Assembly: GCA_028456385.1 (NCBI GenBank)
Contig: JALNQF010000079.1
Span: 119,649-183,648 of the forward strand
Length of the DNA stretch: 64,000 bases
Direction: 5' to 3'
From: Ophiosphaerella korrae
Lineage: Eukaryota; Ascomycota; Dothideomycetes; Pleosporales; Phaeosphaeriaceae
Shown: one piece after another, positions 1 through 11,240 of the stretch
Layout: every line of letters starts with the position of its first letter
Numbering within the stretch: position 1 is the stretch's first letter
Position numbers and translations under genes: made by a program
The notes under the pieces: generated by a model
The model's input: the letters and a program-made list of their open reading frames with translations, nothing else
The model's database searches: none
What the model was told of the DNA's origin: nothing

Positions 1-80
1 TGCTCTCACTGCGCTCTCGAACCGTCTTTTGCAAGATGATGGCAAGGCACTGAGCGTTCGCATTCTTGCATATCGCAACT

Positions 81-3000
81 ATGGAGCAAGCGACAGCAAT
101 CAAGCATGGCGGCGAGCCGAACCCAGTCGACACTACTGGCTTGTGCCTGCTGTCCCTCGACGGCGGCGGTGTGCGGGGCCTCTCGACGCTCTACATCTTA
201 AAGAACATTATGGATCGACTGAACCACGCACGGGCGGATAACAAACTTCATCCGGTGAAGCCGTGCGAAGTGTTCGACCTTATCGGAGGCACGAGCACGG
301 GCGGGTGAGTGGACTTTGAGTGATTGATGTGATGTGCTGAAATCTAGCAAGCCTTATTGCGATCATGCTCGGCCGGCTTGAGATGGACGTTGACCAGTGT
401 ATTGCTGCATACAGCAATCTTGCCGAAATGGTCTTTGGGAAGAAACTTCGCTCGCTTCCTTTTAACTTCAAGGGCAAAATCAGGTCGCGCTTCGACTCGG
501 CGAAGCTGGAAGCTGCAGTCCTGAAAGCAATAAAGCAGAGCAGCGCGGCTGAGGATGGGCTTTTCAACGACGGCAAGGAACGTAGATGCAGAACGTAGGT
601 GCTTAGATAGCCGGATGATTTACTCTAACATCTTCAGCTTCGTCTGCACGGCTGACTGCGACACGAAGGCCATCGTCCGCCTCCGAAGCTACAGCCTTCC
701 TCACGAGTCAAATATCAGCGCGACGATATGCCAGGCCGCCCTCGCGACGTCTGCAGCTACCACTTTCTTTGACCCCGTCAGTATCGGAGCCCGCTCATTT
801 GCCGATGGTGGACTTGGTGCGAATAATCCAGTAGACGAAGTCGAGGGCGAAGCGTCCAACATCTGGTGTGCAGAAACAGGAGACCTGAAGCCGCTGGTCA
901 AGTGTTTTATCTCGATTGGGACAGGCAACCCGGGCAGGAAGGCATTTGAGGATAGCATGGCCAAGTTCCTTAGTGAGACGATAGTTCGTATCGCGACGGA
1001 GACGGAGAATACGGAAAGGAAGTTTATCGCAAGATATGCAAAACACTTTGACGAAAAGCGGTATTTCCGTCTTAATGTCGATCAGGGCTTGCAGAATATC
1101 GGGCTTGACGAGTATAAGAAAAGGGGAGCGATGGAGGCAGCAACGGAAGAATATATTACGCACAAAGACCGCTATTTTAGAGTGCGGGACTGTATTCAGA
1201 ATTTGAGCCTTAAAGAAAGTATGTATATTGAGGACTTTACATAGAGGAATGGGACATCGTCTGACTGATTCTTGTAGAGAAGCCTGAAACATCCTTTGCC
1301 GACGTTGTGAATGTAAATATAATGCTGTCTTACTCGCCTATTCTTGACTAAAAAGCGCAGGAATACATTCTCCGCGACATTCAACGGCAATCGGAGCCAA
1401 TGCATCGCACTTTGTGGATCGTCCCGTTTAACAGAAATCAGCGCTTCACAGGCCGCGAATCCCAGCTTACTCAGCTAGATGGGATGTTGTTTGCCAAAGA
1501 CCGCCCCACAAAGTTGGCTATCATGGGACTCGGCGGTGTGGGAAAGACACAACTTGTACTTGAACTACTCTTCCGGACCAGAGAGAAGTACCCCGACTGC
1601 CTCATCATCTGGATACCGGCCACCAGTATCGAAGCTCTTCATCACGCATACCTTGACGCTGCGCGGCAGCTTGGCATACCGGAGTGCGAGGATGGAAGGT
1701 CAGACGTGAAGAAACTGGTGCAGGAGCACCTCGCCAAGCAGAGCACAGGCCGGTGGCTACTGGTGTTCGACAACGCCGACGACATGAGCATGTGGGTCGC
1801 CAAGCCTGGATTGGGGCTGCAGGGCGAGCAGCGTTTGATCGACTATCTCCCGAAGAGCCAGCAGGGGGCCATTCTGTTCACAATGCGTGACAGAAAGATT
1901 GCAGTCAATCTCGCACAGCAGAATGTGGTGGACGTCCCTGCGATGGGAAAAGATGCGGCTGCAGAGCTCCTAGAAAAGTGCCTCATCAAGCCGGGTCTCG
2001 TCAACAGCGGGGGCGACACAAGTGCTCTGCTTTTACAGCTCACTTATCTCCCATTAGCCATCGTGCAGGCGGCGGCATATATCAACCAGAACGCGATATC
2101 GCTCGTAGATTACCTATCGCTCTTGGCAGAGCAAGAGGAAGAAGTCATCGATCTACTCAGCGAGGAGTTCGAGGACGGTGGCCGATATGGCGATGTCAAG
2201 AACCCAGTGGCTACTACGTGGTTGATATCGTTTGAGCGGATCCGCCAGCGCGATCCGCTTGCTGCTGATTACCTGACATTCATGGCCTGCGTCGAGCCAA
2301 AAGACATTCCTCAGTCTCTCCTGCCGCCGGGTCTATCGCGAAAGAAAGAGATGGACGCACTCGGGACGCTTGATGCGTACTCTTTCATCAGCAAGCGGCC
2401 GGTTGACCAAGCTCTCGATTTGCATCGGCTGGTGCATTTAGCTACGCGCAACTGGCTCCGGAAGGAAGGAGTGCTGGCAAGAGCGGCGGAGAATGCCATT
2501 GCGCGACTCGGGGAAGTTTTTCCCAACCACGACTATAAGAATAGGAGTGTTTGGAGGACGTATTTGCCACATGTCCGGTTTGCACTGGAGTCTGATGCCG
2601 CTAACAAAGATCGAGAGTCAAAGATAAGTCTAATGTCGAGATATGCAATGTGTCTTTATGAGGACGGGCGATGGGCAGAAGCAGAGGAGACAGATGTGCA
2701 AGTGATCAAGATTCGGAAGGAGAAGCTAGGAGCAGACCACCCCAACACGCTGACCAGCATGGCTAATCTGGCGGAGACGTACAGAAATCTAGGCCGACTA
2801 GATGATGCTAAAAAGCTAGGGGTGCAAGTGATAGAGATTCGGAAGGAGAAGCTAGGAGCAGACCACCCCGACACGCTGACCAGCATGGCCAATCTGGCGG
2901 TAACATACAGTCAACAGGGTCGAGAGGACAAAGCTGAGGAGCTCATGGTGCAAGTGATGGAGGTTCAGAAGGAGAAGCTAGGAGCAGACCACCCCGACAC

Positions 3001-3841
3001 GCTGACCAGCATGGCCAATCTGGCGGAGACGTACAGAAATCTAGGCCGACTAGATGATGCTGAAAAGCTAGGGGTGCAAGTGATGGAGGTTCAGAAGGAG
3101 AAGCTAGGAGCAGACCACCCTAACACGCTGACCAGCATGGCCAATCTGGCGGAGACGTACAGAAATCTAGGCCGACTGGGTGGTGCTAAAAAGCTGGGGG
3201 TGCAAGTGATAGAGGTTCAGAAGGAGAAGCTAGGAGCAGACCACCCCGACACGCTAACCAGCATGGCCAATCTAGCGGTAACATACAGTCAACAGGGTCG
3301 AGAGGACAAAGCTGAGGAGCTCATGGTGCAAGTGATGGAGGTTCAGAAGGAGAAGCTAGGAGCAGACCACCCCGACACGCTGACCAGCATGGCCAATCTG
3401 GCGGAGACGTACAGAAATCTAGGCCGACTAGATGATGCTGAAAAGCTAGGGGTGCAAGTGATGGAGGTTCAGAAGGAGAAGCTAGGAGCAGACCACCCTA
3501 ACACGCTGACCAGCATGGCCAATCTGGCGGTGACGTACTGGAATAAAGGTCAGCTAGATGAAGCGGCAGCGCTGGAAGTACAAGTGTTAGAAGCTCGGAA
3601 GAGGAAGCTGGGAGCGGACCATCCGTCTACGCTGACCAGTATGGCCAATCTCGCCTACACATGGAAAGGACAAGGCCGAGATATAGAGGCTCTCAGTCTT
3701 ATGACCGAATGTGTGCATCGTCAACAACAAGCTCTTGGAGTCAATCATCCTGATTACATCTCCACTCGGCAGTCTTTGGTTAAGTGGGAGTCAGAGAAAG
3801 CTCGCGCTAGCAAAGGCAGTCCTGTAGCATTTTCCGCATAG
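81..3841 (+). CDS. Patatin-like / NB-ARC / TPR NLR protein
   Basis: Five exons join in frame to 1187 residues: 81-304, 352-594, 638-1218, 1278-1312, 1361-3841 (introns 43-59 bp; the last has a good branch site before its CAG). The first in-frame ATG is at 81. Residues 27-33 read DGGGVRG (oxyanion hole), GTSTGG gives the nucleophile Ser72, and the DGG motif gives Asp212, so the patatin phospholipase dyad is complete. NB-ARC follows: P-loop GLGGVGKT with Lys423, and the Walker B-like stretch LLVFDNADD around Asp498. From residue 824 come eight kinesin-light-chain-type TPRs of 42 residues. By family knowledge this is a fungal STAND/NLR protein in which ligand binding by the repeats would release a lipase effector, probably in heterokaryon incompatibility or defence. 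The ligand is unknown. No lesion is visible, so it is probably functional. Confidence 0.9.
2747..3754 (+). repeat. Eight tandem 126-bp TPR units
   Basis: Eight units of exactly 126 bp, in frame, start at 2747, 2873, 2999, 3125, 3251, 3377, 3503 and 3629. By my reading units 3 and 6 are identical over 126 bases and units 2 and 5 differ at two bases, so 2873-3124 and 3251-3502 are a recent copy. Units 1-3 versus 4-6 differ at about nine of 378 bases. The encoded units differ mostly in a short stretch of the helices (RNLGRLDD, SQQGREDK, WNKGQLDE), while the linker KLGADHP is constant. Confidence 0.93.
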
Positions 3842-4099
3842 CTACAACGAAGTATAGCGTAGACCTTTCGGGTTTCTAGCACGTATATAAGCTTCTATAG
3901 TATATTCGATTCGTGCTCGACCCGCTAACTAGAAGCCAATTGTTTGGTAAAGAAGATTAAATATAGCTGGCATAAAGCTTTAGTGTATCAAAAAGTAGTT
4001 ATATATCCATAGGAGTTGAATCCATAGGTAGGAAATCGTTATGGAAGGAACCTTATAAAATACGATAACGATAGATTTACGCAGGCGATTCTAAAACCC

Positions 4100-5047
4100 G
4101 AAAGCTAGGACCCGTACCAGGGATTTTCCGCGATACATTGGGCAGCAGAGGAGGGCCATCTGGAGATTGTGCGGTTGTTGCTGAACGCTGGGGCCAAGCC
4201 CAACGCTGTCAGCTCTTACGGTACGTCGCCATTGCACTGCGCTGCAAACGGAAGGAATGTTTCCATTGTGAGCTTGCTCCCCCTAAGCGAGCCGACCCAC
4301 TCAAGTCAACATGCCACGGCTGGACTGCACTACACCACGCCGCCTTCATGGGGCACTCCCATGTCGTCCAGGCCCTCTTAGAAGACGACCGTATACGATC
4401 CACTGCCTCTCAGCAGGATAACCACGGCTGGTCAGTTCTTCATTTGGCCATCCACAATCGAGATCTAACCACCGTCCGTATCCTGCTTGACAAATCTGTC
4501 ATTGTATAGCCTCAGACTCTATTTGACGAAAGCGACCTCACTGCAGAAGAATGGCTAGATCGCGGGCCAACAAGCCAGAATGCCGCGAAGAAGCGCATGC
4601 TTTCCATCATGCATCTGCTTCTTGGCCTGGGTGCGGATCCCAACATACTCTCCGTGGGGCGGGAAGAACTGGGAAGAATTCATTTCGCCTGGTGACGTTT
4701 TACTGCGGCTCAAACGAGCAGGATACTGGAAGCAAGATACCGACTCTGAGGTGGAGCGCCAGATTCGTCAGGCACTACGCGTGCAAAGCCAGCCGCATGT
4801 GCGTGACCAACCAGCCTGGTCCATACCAAACGAGCTGACTGCACCAATGCTGGACCAATCTGTCTCCCATGAACCGGACCGACCGTCGTCATCTGTTCCA
4901 GCTTCGTCAACACAACCTTCTTCGCATCATGCAGCTTCAAGTAAACCGACACACTCACCGGCGCCTATACACCAAACAAATGACAGTAAGCGCAAGGCAA
5001 GGTTAGACCTGACGGATTGGTGGAAACGGCTCGCAGGCAGAAGATAA
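4100..5047 (+). pseudogene. Ankyrin-repeat gene, broken
   Basis: Ankyrin units are readable from about 4118 (SAIHWAAEEGHLEIVRLLL, then GTSPLHCAA). Near 4285 the frame shifts, and GWTALHHAAFMGH continues in the next frame. A TAG at 4507-4509 interrupts it and coding resumes directly after (EEWLDRG, LLLGLGADPN). The frame shifts again near 4650 to a proline/serine-rich tail ending at 5047. The TAG fits CAG-to-TAG decay. A 38-bp intron at 4268-4305 would also join the first two frames, but it would remove residues expected from the ankyrin consensus, so I favour a frameshift. There is no intact start. It lies downstream of the patatin NLR in the same orientation and may be the 3' end of another NLR. 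Confidence 0.75.
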
Positions 5048-5417
5048 CGACTTCGGTCCCTAAAGGCGAGAGTGAGGAGAGACAGAATGGTTTTGGGTTG
5101 TACAGGCCTTGGGCGGGTATGTGACATGGAATTGTGGCTAACTATAACAGCAGCTTCGATTCGGTAGATTCGAAACCCGCGGATAGGGAGACCTCTAAGC
5201 AGAAAAAATGGGAAAACAAATTCTGGTGCTCATTTCTGTGAATGAAGGGTCAAAGGTACATTTAGACGCTTTCTGTGTTAATAATCGTCCTTCAACTGGA
5301 AGCTTTTACCAAAATTGATCCTAGAGGCAACATGTAGAGCACAATTATGAATACAGGCTCAAATTTTCCTCGTGGCTTAGGTCTGCGACTTCTCAGGCAG
5401 GAGTATTGCGCAATACT
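5048..5417. other. Intergenic, no gene seen
   Basis: Between the ankyrin pseudogene and the minus-strand genes. I see no family-like reading frame, repeat or RNA gene here. Confidence 0.5.
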
Positions 5418-6302
5418 TTATGAACCAAGGATGCGATTCACCATATGTCTGACTCCTGGCAAGGGCTGCAGATGCTGTTCCACTCTTTGTCTCGGTGTGC
5501 CCTTAGGCAGTGCCAAACCATACTGCTTCTCAATAATCAGACACTTTATAAAAGCCTTGCAAGCCCACTTCCGCAGCGATCCTGTAGGTTCCTTCCCTAT
5601 CAACGCCCCTATTTCCTCCGGGGTGGCCTCACCAATCAGCCACCGGTGAGCGGTGGCATTCTCCTGGTAGAGAATCAAGTATGCTGCCGAGGGTACCTTG
5701 AGAAAGCGGCCCTGTTCCTTCTCATGAGCCTGCTAGGCGAACTGGAAAATATTCATCAGAAAGAGACGCAATCTGGAAGAGTCGTGACTTTTGCTGATGA
5801 CCAATAGCTCATTGGCGCACGCCTGATTTGCATCGCTGAACAATTCAGCCTCGTAACTGCTGCCGATGTAATCTTTGAAGAACCCCGCGAGGTCCCGGGA
5901 GATATACTCGATCGGGCCTGGTCCCTGTTTTTCGATCATGGCGAAATGGCCCATCATGAGCAGGGCCGTCCGAAGTACGTTCTCTTCCCGATTCCCATTC
6001 TGAACATAGCCATCGAAGTCGCTCAAAAACTCGCGAATGCCGAAGTGGGAGGACTCCAACGCGTCGCCGTCGCAGGCGATGGCGGCCCAATCTGAAATTG
6101 CCGTAGTGGTGGTGGCATCTCCTTCTCTCCATCCGTGTCGGACAGCCGTGAGTTTTGTATCTATGACAGTGAAGACCGTGATGGCCATTAGCGCCTGAAG
6201 ACCTCTGGGCGCGACCTTCTGCAAGATGTGCGTGGATAGGTCGCTCATGGCCTTCAGCCTCTTTGGATTCCTAGCGACAGCCAGCCCCAAGAACTCGCGC
6301 TC
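5418..6302 (-). pseudogene. Unknown helical protein downstream of the HET gene
   Basis: One minus-strand frame runs from an AG acceptor-like site near 6303 (REFLGLAVARNPKRL) to a stop at 5418, interrupted only by TAG at 5735-5733. The frame is open on both sides of that codon (NIFQF before, QAHEKEQGRFL after). The first usable ATG in frame is at 6248. About 275 residues are coded on either side of the stop, mostly helical, with no signal peptide or membrane segment. I do not recognise the family. TAG followed by CAG suggests an original CAG CAG, a RIP-type change. The piece starts only 57 bp after the HET stop codon, so it either lacks its own promoter and 5' end (truncated duplicate) or is read from the HET transcript. 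A functional short form ending at 5733 cannot be excluded. Confidence 0.5.
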
Positions 6303-6359
6303 TTTGTGTGGTGGTTAGCTAGGTCTTGATATCCTGAATAGCCAAGGATATTGAACACG

Positions 6360-8565
6360 CTAAATGATTTCAAACGGCTCTGGAATGCACTGCTCAAAAT
6401 AGTTGTAAGCATCTTGGGTAGGCTGCGCCGTCCCATACTTGTCGTCCCAGGCCTCCATCGTCCCTCCGGGTAAGTCTATGAAATCGGGGCCAATATTGAA
6501 AAGCCCCACCCGAGTAAACAGTTTTGAAACGCTTTTGCTGTTATGTCGAGGTATCTCGCGTAGCACGAGCCCAACCGGGCCTCTCACCGATGGCCTAGGG
6601 CAGACACTGACTTGGAGAAGATGAACTTCTAGAAATTCTCCAGTCCTCGAATCCCCTAGGACAGAGTTCGGCTCGTAAGCGTCGGGCATCATCCTCAGCA
6701 GGTGAATATTTTGGGCAGAATCATCCGCCGCCATGACGTGGAGAACGTGATGTTTTCGGTGGCTCTGGTCGTGGAACCAGAGAGCCTTGCGGAACCTTCC
6801 CCGACCCTTGATACACGCGTGTCGCACCATCCCAAACTCGGCAGAATGATGCGCAAGGTCAGCGTGAACTTCTATATCGGAGATCAAACTCGGCCCCTTT
6901 GGTCCGGACTTCAGATAGCAATTAGTAGATATAGCGTAGAGAAATACTACCTGGCCGTTCACGGCGGCCCACGACCATGACGGAGCCTGATATTCAGATG
7001 GTCGGGGATGAATACCGCTGCCATGTCTAGGCTGCCCGCTTTTGCCTTGGTGTATGTGCCACAACAGATCGTAGGGCAAAGCCTGCCTCCAATGACCCGC
7101 AACATACTCATCCCTCAGGATCGGAGCGAACATCTCGGCAATGCCGGAAATGGCGAGGATGAGATCGCTTGGGAACGTCAATGTTCGCCGCGTATATTGC
7201 TGCACGATGTACCACCAATTGAGAAGCGTGTCCCCGTAGTTGATCGCTCTATCTGCGGGTAAAAAGCTTCGGATTTGGGCATCATGTGGAGAACTCGCCA
7301 CAGGTTTAAAATCCGAGTGTTCGGGATTGTAGATACTCGCCCAGCCATCGGTGTAGCCTTCCTCCCGCGAGTCGCATGTCCATCTAAGCTGTCGGCTGCC
7401 GTACTCGAGACGCCGGCGCGAGAGGTAGCGCTCTTGTAGGGTCCACCCTCGGAAGTCTATCGGCTCAGTGTTAGAAGCACTGGTTAAGAAGACGACGTAT
7501 ACGAAACTAGTCTCGTCCCCTGAGCGTGGACCTCGGAATGGAAGCCTGACTGCCAGCTTGGTCACCCCGGCGAGATTGATGTCGTGCAAAAATCCATCTA
7601 ACGCACGGCTGGCCCTGGAAGCAATGATGGTGACCGCTGCGGTTCGGTAAATGTGCGGCATCAGTGCTATCTGTCTCGCCTTGTCGTCTTCATCGTCTTG
7701 AATAATACACAAGGAGTCGACCCAAATGTACTCAAAGCCTAAGTTGGCGGTGACTTTAATGGCGTCTTGGATCGATGCCGGAAGAATACCCCAGTCTAGA
7801 CTGCGATCGCCTGAGTCAATTTTCGCCCGTGTTGTCTTGTGTACCTGGTCGCCGCCCCAGCAGTAGCTAAGAGCCGTATAAGGCCGATACTCCCCTTCGG
7901 ATGGGAAATGCAGTGTGGCCTGCATTGGAGCATCGTCCCTTTGGGCGGTGATTCTCATCAAGATACTGGGCATGAAACTGCCGTCTGCCCTTTGACATCC
8001 GTCGTGTTCTTCCAGGCATTCCCTCACCCATTTTCGGGCAAGGACGAAGTTCTCTGGCGACCCAGGCCGCAGATTGATCGGACGAGTGCTAACTAATTGA
8101 GCAGGGGGGTCATCTGTAAATTGGTAATTTAATTATTGCCATCAATACCTCCGCGGACATTGTAAGGTACTTACCTTCGGAAGCGAACACGCGGAGCTCC
8201 CCATAGGCGTGGATCCGGCATCTCCCATACCGTGCGTCCCATTCCTGCATGGGATCCCATAACCCTACGCTATGAATAGTGAAAAACCCATTCCAACCCG
8301 AGAAAGTCCCGGCAAGACTTATATCTTGAGCTCTCACTAACATATGCTGCAACTCTTGGCCATGACATGCTGACCAAGCCGCCATTAGCCACTGAGCAAA
8401 CTTGCAGTAATCTTGAGCGGCGAGTAGTGAGCTCAGACTCGGCTGAAAGAAGAAAACTCCCCTTGGAACTTCCTTTTCCTCGCCCTTGGCTGGAACTTTT
8501 CTGCCAAAGTCGAGAGCCATAGAATGACAGAATTGGCATGAGTGGTAGTTTGACAAGTCCGTCAT
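6360..8565 (-). CDS. HET-domain protein (heterokaryon incompatibility family)
   Basis: Two exons, 8565-8175 and 8113-6360, with a 61-bp intron (GTAAGT...TTACAG), join in frame to 714 residues. The HET domain is complete: YTALSYCWGG at about residues 209-218, YIWVDSLCIIQDDEDD at about 259-274 and RGWTLQER at about 352-359, the three blocks typical of PF06985. An N-terminal CQFC (Cys10, Cys13) resembles the short Cys-containing leader of many HET proteins. The C-terminal half is the usual variable region. HET proteins are cytosolic regulators whose activation leads to cell death in incompatible fusions. The domain has a TIR-like fold by published analysis. No disabling change is seen. The start is the first ATG of an open exon and is reasonably sure. 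Confidence 0.88.
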
Positions 8566-9547
8566 CTTCCGAGGCCCGAAACTTGGGCAGCTTCAAGTTG
8601 CAATAGCCTAGAGGTTCCCAGAAGATTGATTTTCGCAGCAAAAAACCAAGCTGCGCCGGTGTGGTGCCAGCGGATTGGAGTAAGAGGATTCTAATTAAGC
8701 AGTTCCCAGTTGAAAATAAGGACACTGCGATGAAGCCGAATAGGAGGTAGAGAGAGCGTTGTCAGCTTGGCACAAGCTGACAAGTATCTTGCAATACATA
8801 CGCGTTTGGCGCTTTCTATTCGACTTAGGAAGGAAGTTTCGAGTGAATATCGTGCACAGCTCACTATAGTCTGCGAAGTGGACGTGAAGTTGGGGTTCGC
8901 GTCGATTCGAAGCGACTGGATCGTGCTTCGAATTCTTGGCAGCGGTAAATGAGGTTCCAAAGATGCCGGGTTCATGAAAGCGCGAGGGAATGAGTCGAGA
9001 ACCAACCATTGGCAGACATTGTTTCGTTTTCAGTATTTCGACTGTGCAACTGGCGCTTAAAAAGAGAGTCGCGTGCAATGAGTGAGGGGCACGAGCGCCT
9101 TTGATTACTCCGCTTTCGCTACTGCCTTAAGAGTCTTGCTTAGGCTGTTTCACACAACTCTGAACGCGGGACGCTGAGTGAACCAAAACGGGATCCACTG
9201 CGGGAGCTAGGCGATCCGGCGTGGAAGAGCTACGTTGCCTGAGCTGGAGGGATTGCGCTATGGCGGGGATAATGAGGTTCGCGTCGTCAATCAGTGTGAC
9301 TGGACCGTGCTTCTACTTGGCAAAATCAGACGACTTCACCCGAATTAACAGAAGCAGGTTCAATATTGAAACCCGGGTCTTATTGGCTGCATCGACGCTC
9401 CTTAGCGCGTCCGACGGTGAATTCCTAAACTATACCTCTGCTCATGCTGCTACTTTATTTAGCAGTAGGCCCTAGAGACTACCGTGTCTGTTCGCGTGAT
9501 GCACGCTGAATACCCACCTCTCTACAATACGCGATAACTTCACCAAT
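8566..9547. other. Upstream region of HET gene, no gene seen
   Basis: Holds the probable HET promoter. Short open frames at 8691-9078 (minus) and 9221-9475 (plus) have no family likeness and no good start context, and I do not call them. Confidence 0.45.
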
Positions 9548-9640
9548 ATGGACCCAATTCAAGCTGCGATTAAGAAATCGAGTCGCAGGGACCAGGAGAA
9601 CATTTTGTATGCGCAGAAGTTGCTGCCAAATTTAATGTTG
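9548..9640 (+). mobile_element. Pogo/Fot1-type transposase N-terminal relic
   Basis: The frame from the ATG at 9548 reads MDPIQAAIKKSSRRDQEN, resembling the conserved start of fungal pogo-type (DDE_1) transposases (MDPIQ.A). It decays within about 30 codons into TA-rich DNA. Only a stub remains. Confidence 0.5.
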
Positions 9641-10439
9641 AACGAAAAAGCCTTTTTGATAACTTATAATATATACCTTTAAATCTAATAAGCTACTAAA
9701 TAGAATATTTTACTAAAGTTGTGGGTAAAAACAAGGTAGATTTGTATACTAACTAGCTTAATATAGCGCGCCTTGCCTTTTTGCGTATTCCTGTGCCTCC
9801 TTAATAAGCCTAAGATAAAGAAAGTTTGATACTATAGCTAATGTGATGAAGCTGTAAGTAAACTAGATTGTTGAGCGTTTAGCTTCGCCGTCCCTCTATA
9901 GAGCCTCCTTGATGCGGTGCTGCGAGGGAGTAAAGGGCTATGATGTACGAGATAACATTGCCTGTATTGATGCCAGCTAGCTGAATATAACCACTAATCA
10001 ACAGCGTTTTGCTTGCCTGCTACATCCCTGCTCGGCGCTCCTTACTTGAAGCTTACCCTATGTACCAGATAAGTTTTATTGAACCTAACATGTTATTTAC
10101 CCGCCCGGCTCTGCAAATCCTCCATTGTCAAATGTTTGTGGGTGCTGCTGGCGTTGGGCTGTGCTAGGCTCGAAACCGTCTAAGTAGGGCCCGCTCCTCT
10201 ACCACTAAACGTGTGTGTGTGCTGTAGGCGTCGTCGGGCTGGGCTTGAGAGCCTGCGTGCGGGGCGAGGGTCGGTTGGTCGGGCCCCAGCAACGCTCCAA
10301 ACGCAGAAGGGGAAGCTGGAGAAAACGTGCACGAGGTTTTTCTTGTTGCTCGGAGGTATAACGGTAGTACTGGGGCCTATTACGACGGAGAGGGAGGGTA
10401 AGGGCGAGGAGCCGAGCCCGGGCTACCTGGCCTATTAAA
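9641..10439. other. TA-rich then ordinary non-coding DNA
   Basis: 9650-9900 is rich in TA dinucleotides and TAG/TAA triplets, the pattern of old RIP-mutated repeats. The rest shows no gene. Confidence 0.5.
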
Positions 10440-10781
10440 TTTTCGACCTCAACGAAACGCAACGCGAATAAGCAGACGCCATCACTCACCAAGAGAAAAA
10501 GAGAAGTATCGCAGAAAGAACTTTTATTTGCATCAAACTTGGCTCGAAACTAAATCACTGTCAACTCAGAACCGTGGCTAGCAGTTCCTTCCATCTAAGT
10601 TTTTACAACGGCTCACGATTTTGCGACCAAGACGAGACTTGTCATTGCGAACTGCAAGCCAACTTGCTACTTGGGTTTGCCCCTGCCTATCCATGCTGTC
10701 CCGTGTGAGGGCCAGGCTCCAGCTGGGACACGCTAGCGAACCAACGTTCCTTCCAGCAAATCTCATACTAGCCTCATGCTT
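10440..10781 (+). repeat. Dispersed repeat, copy A
   Basis: Two blocks match a second locus near 39.3-39.8 kb in the same orientation. Block 1 (about 10440-10556) shares TTTCGACYTCAACGAAA, CGCAACGCG and CTTTTATTTGCATC with 39318-39440. Block 2 (about 10690-10780) shares GCGAACCAAYGTTCCTTC with 39750-39800. No protein is visible. This is probably a decayed transposable element. Confidence 0.65.
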
Positions 10782-11240
10782 GGGCCCAATTACAAAGCTG
10801 GAGGACTAGGGATAGTGCTTCGATAGTATAGGTGGTCGCCGCGATCCGATAGACGAACAACAACACCTTTCATTTGACTTTATTTTCTCATAGGGCCTAA
10901 ACCTTCCCTTAATATTAACGCACAATGCCGCAAGACCTGTTAATATAAATTCTGCCACGCTCTTTCTTCTCCGAATCGAACTGCTCCTACACCAGTCAAT
11001 TGCAACCCTACTTCATCCTTCTTGACAGTTGAAGTTAGACATCACGCAAGGTGGCTTCAGGAGGTGCAGTAACAAGTTGATTGAAAAGGATCGAATAGTA
11101 GATAAAGAGCTATATATACTAGCCTACTGCCTAGCCTCTAGTATCTATCTAGTCTCCTTTAGGCTAGGTAGGTGAATTACTTAGAAGTGAATTACCTAGC
11201 CAGCTGAAGGGAGTACAATGTTAGCAAGTTTGAGAGTACT
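10782..11240. other. Upstream region of membrane-protein gene
   Basis: AT-rich, with repeated CTAG/TAGCC words at 11100-11170 and a TATA-like stretch (GCTATATATAC) near 11107. It probably contains the promoter of the next gene. Confidence 0.45.

Noticed and set aside
795..1292. 165-codon minus-strand frame
   Set aside because: Antisense to the patatin exon of the NLR; no domain.
4268..4305. 38-bp intron joining the ankyrin frames
   Set aside because: Phase fits, but it is shorter than every other intron here and would delete consensus ankyrin residues; a frameshift explains the data better.
6303..6440. HET gene continuing by an intron into the downstream unknown gene
   Set aside because: The HET product already ends with a family-typical C-terminus at 6360, and the needed intron would be far longer than others here.
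10110..10215. tRNA-like A/B-box words on the minus strand (TTTAGTGGTAGAG ... GGTTTCGAGCC)
   Set aside because: The spacing between the boxes is too short for a tRNA and I cannot fold an acceptor or anticodon stem. At most a SINE-like trace.
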